Positions 6,532 through 6,978 of a stretch of 6,978 bases of DNA are shown piece after piece. A program made the position numbers and the translations under genes. The stretch spans positions 1 through 6,978 of the forward strand of contig JARFPV010000352.1 of assembly GCA_029288115.1 (NCBI GenBank), written 5' to 3'. Numbering within the stretch: the stretch's first letter is position 1; each line of letters opens with the position of its first letter. The DNA comes from Akkermansiaceae bacterium. GTDB lineage: Bacteria; Verrucomicrobiota; Verrucomicrobiia; Verrucomicrobiales; Akkermansiaceae. Under the pieces are notes generated by a model. It was not told the DNA's origin and made no database searches. It saw nothing but the letters and a program-made list of their open reading frames with translations.

Positions 6532-6924
6532 ATGAAAACCATCGCCATCCTCGCCATCACCTTGCTCCTTAACGCCACTCTTCACGCCGACCACCACAAA
6601 GGGAAAGCCGCCACTGCTCCGTTCCGTCACGTCGTCATGTTCAAATTTAAAGACGACGCCACCAAGGAGCAGATCGCCGCTCTCGAAAAGGGCTTCTCCG
6701 CACTGCCTAAGAAAATCGATACCATCGTCGACTACGAATGGGGCACCAACGTCGGCGACCGCAACAAGAACCAGGGGTTCACCCACTGCTTTATCGTCAC
6801 CTTCAAGGACAAGGCCGGGCTGGATGTCTATATCCCTCATCCGGCGCATAAGAAATTCGTCGAGCTGCTTCTCCCGAGCCTCGACAAGGTGCTCGTGTTC
6901 GACTTCGTGGCGAAAAAAAATTGA
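6532..6924 (+). CDS. Secreted Dabb (stress-responsive A/B barrel) domain protein
   Basis: A 130-aa protein. Residues 1-19 form a signal peptide (MKTIAILAITLLLNATLHA, cleavage before DHHKG), so the mature protein should be extracytoplasmic. The rest is one Dabb domain (about 31-127): FRHVVMFKFK at the first strand, YEWGTNV, GFTHCFIVTFKDKAGLDVY and the HPAHKKFV motif near 103-110. Dabb proteins form dimeric α+β barrels; some plant members are stress-induced, but the role of secreted bacterial ones is not established, so no function is assigned. Codons are strongly biased to C or G in the third position, much more than in the kinase, which suggests high expression. It is divergent from the Pta-like gene, with a 214-base gap (6318-6531) in which I see no strong promoter. 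No Shine-Dalgarno sequence is visible before the ATG, and no clear terminator in the last 54 bases. Confidence 0.92.
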   Translation: MKTIAILAITLLLNATLHADHHKGKAATAPFRHVVMFKFKDDATKEQIAALEKGFSALPKKIDTIVDYEWGTNVGDRNKNQGFTHCFIVTFKDKAGLDVYIPHPAHKKFVELLLPSLDKVLVFDFVAKKN

Positions 6925-6978
6925 TTTCACTGGAGATATACCAGCCAAACCAACCGTCCCTATTTTTTCGGAAATGTG

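Noticed and set aside
6493..6948. A 151-codon minus-strand open frame opposite the Dabb gene
   Set aside because: It is the mirror of a strongly C-biased gene. The plus-strand frame has a signal peptide and a recognisable domain.

Overview
The window most likely comes from a chromosome of the phylum Verrucomicrobiota, perhaps near Rubritalea or the Akkermansiaceae. The best clue is the short secreted protein whose C-terminus is VPEP, a hydrophobic stretch and then RRRR. This is the PEP-CTERM sorting tail typical of that group. A zinc-ribbon/kinase/transmembrane receptor, a secreted Dabb protein and start codons without clear Shine-Dalgarno sequences also fit. This assignment is inference; there is no rRNA or other taxonomic marker gene here.

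Layout from left to right: (1) a plus-strand membrane Ser/Thr protein kinase (69-2450) with a large extracytoplasmic C-terminal half. (2) A 138-base convergent gap holding a hairpin. (3) A minus-strand two-gene operon: a small secreted protein resembling the periplasmic P1 head of SecD (4202 to 3681), then, 9 bases downstream, a secreted M23 (LytM-type) peptidase (3671 to 2589). (4) A strong intrinsic terminator (4240-4273) that closes the next minus-strand unit, a single PEP-CTERM gene (4842 to 4327). (5) A 395-base gap without a credible gene (4843-5237), with an AT-rich promoter region, a G/C-tract segment able to fold, and a perfect 20-base palindrome. (6) A minus-strand phosphate acetyltransferase-family protein (6317 to 5238) that lacks the usual catalytic Ser-Arg pair. 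(7) A divergent plus-strand gene for a small secreted Dabb-domain protein (6532-6924).

No single pathway links these genes. The common theme is the cell envelope: four of the six products carry a signal peptide and a fifth is a membrane kinase. The cytoplasmic acyltransferase-family enzyme is the exception, and it has no acetate kinase gene beside it in this window. There is no mobile element, CRISPR array, rRNA or convincing tRNA. The observations most worth following up are the stand-alone SecD-head-like protein coupled to the M23 peptidase, the altered active site of the Pta-like enzyme, and the structured 4843-5237 gap.
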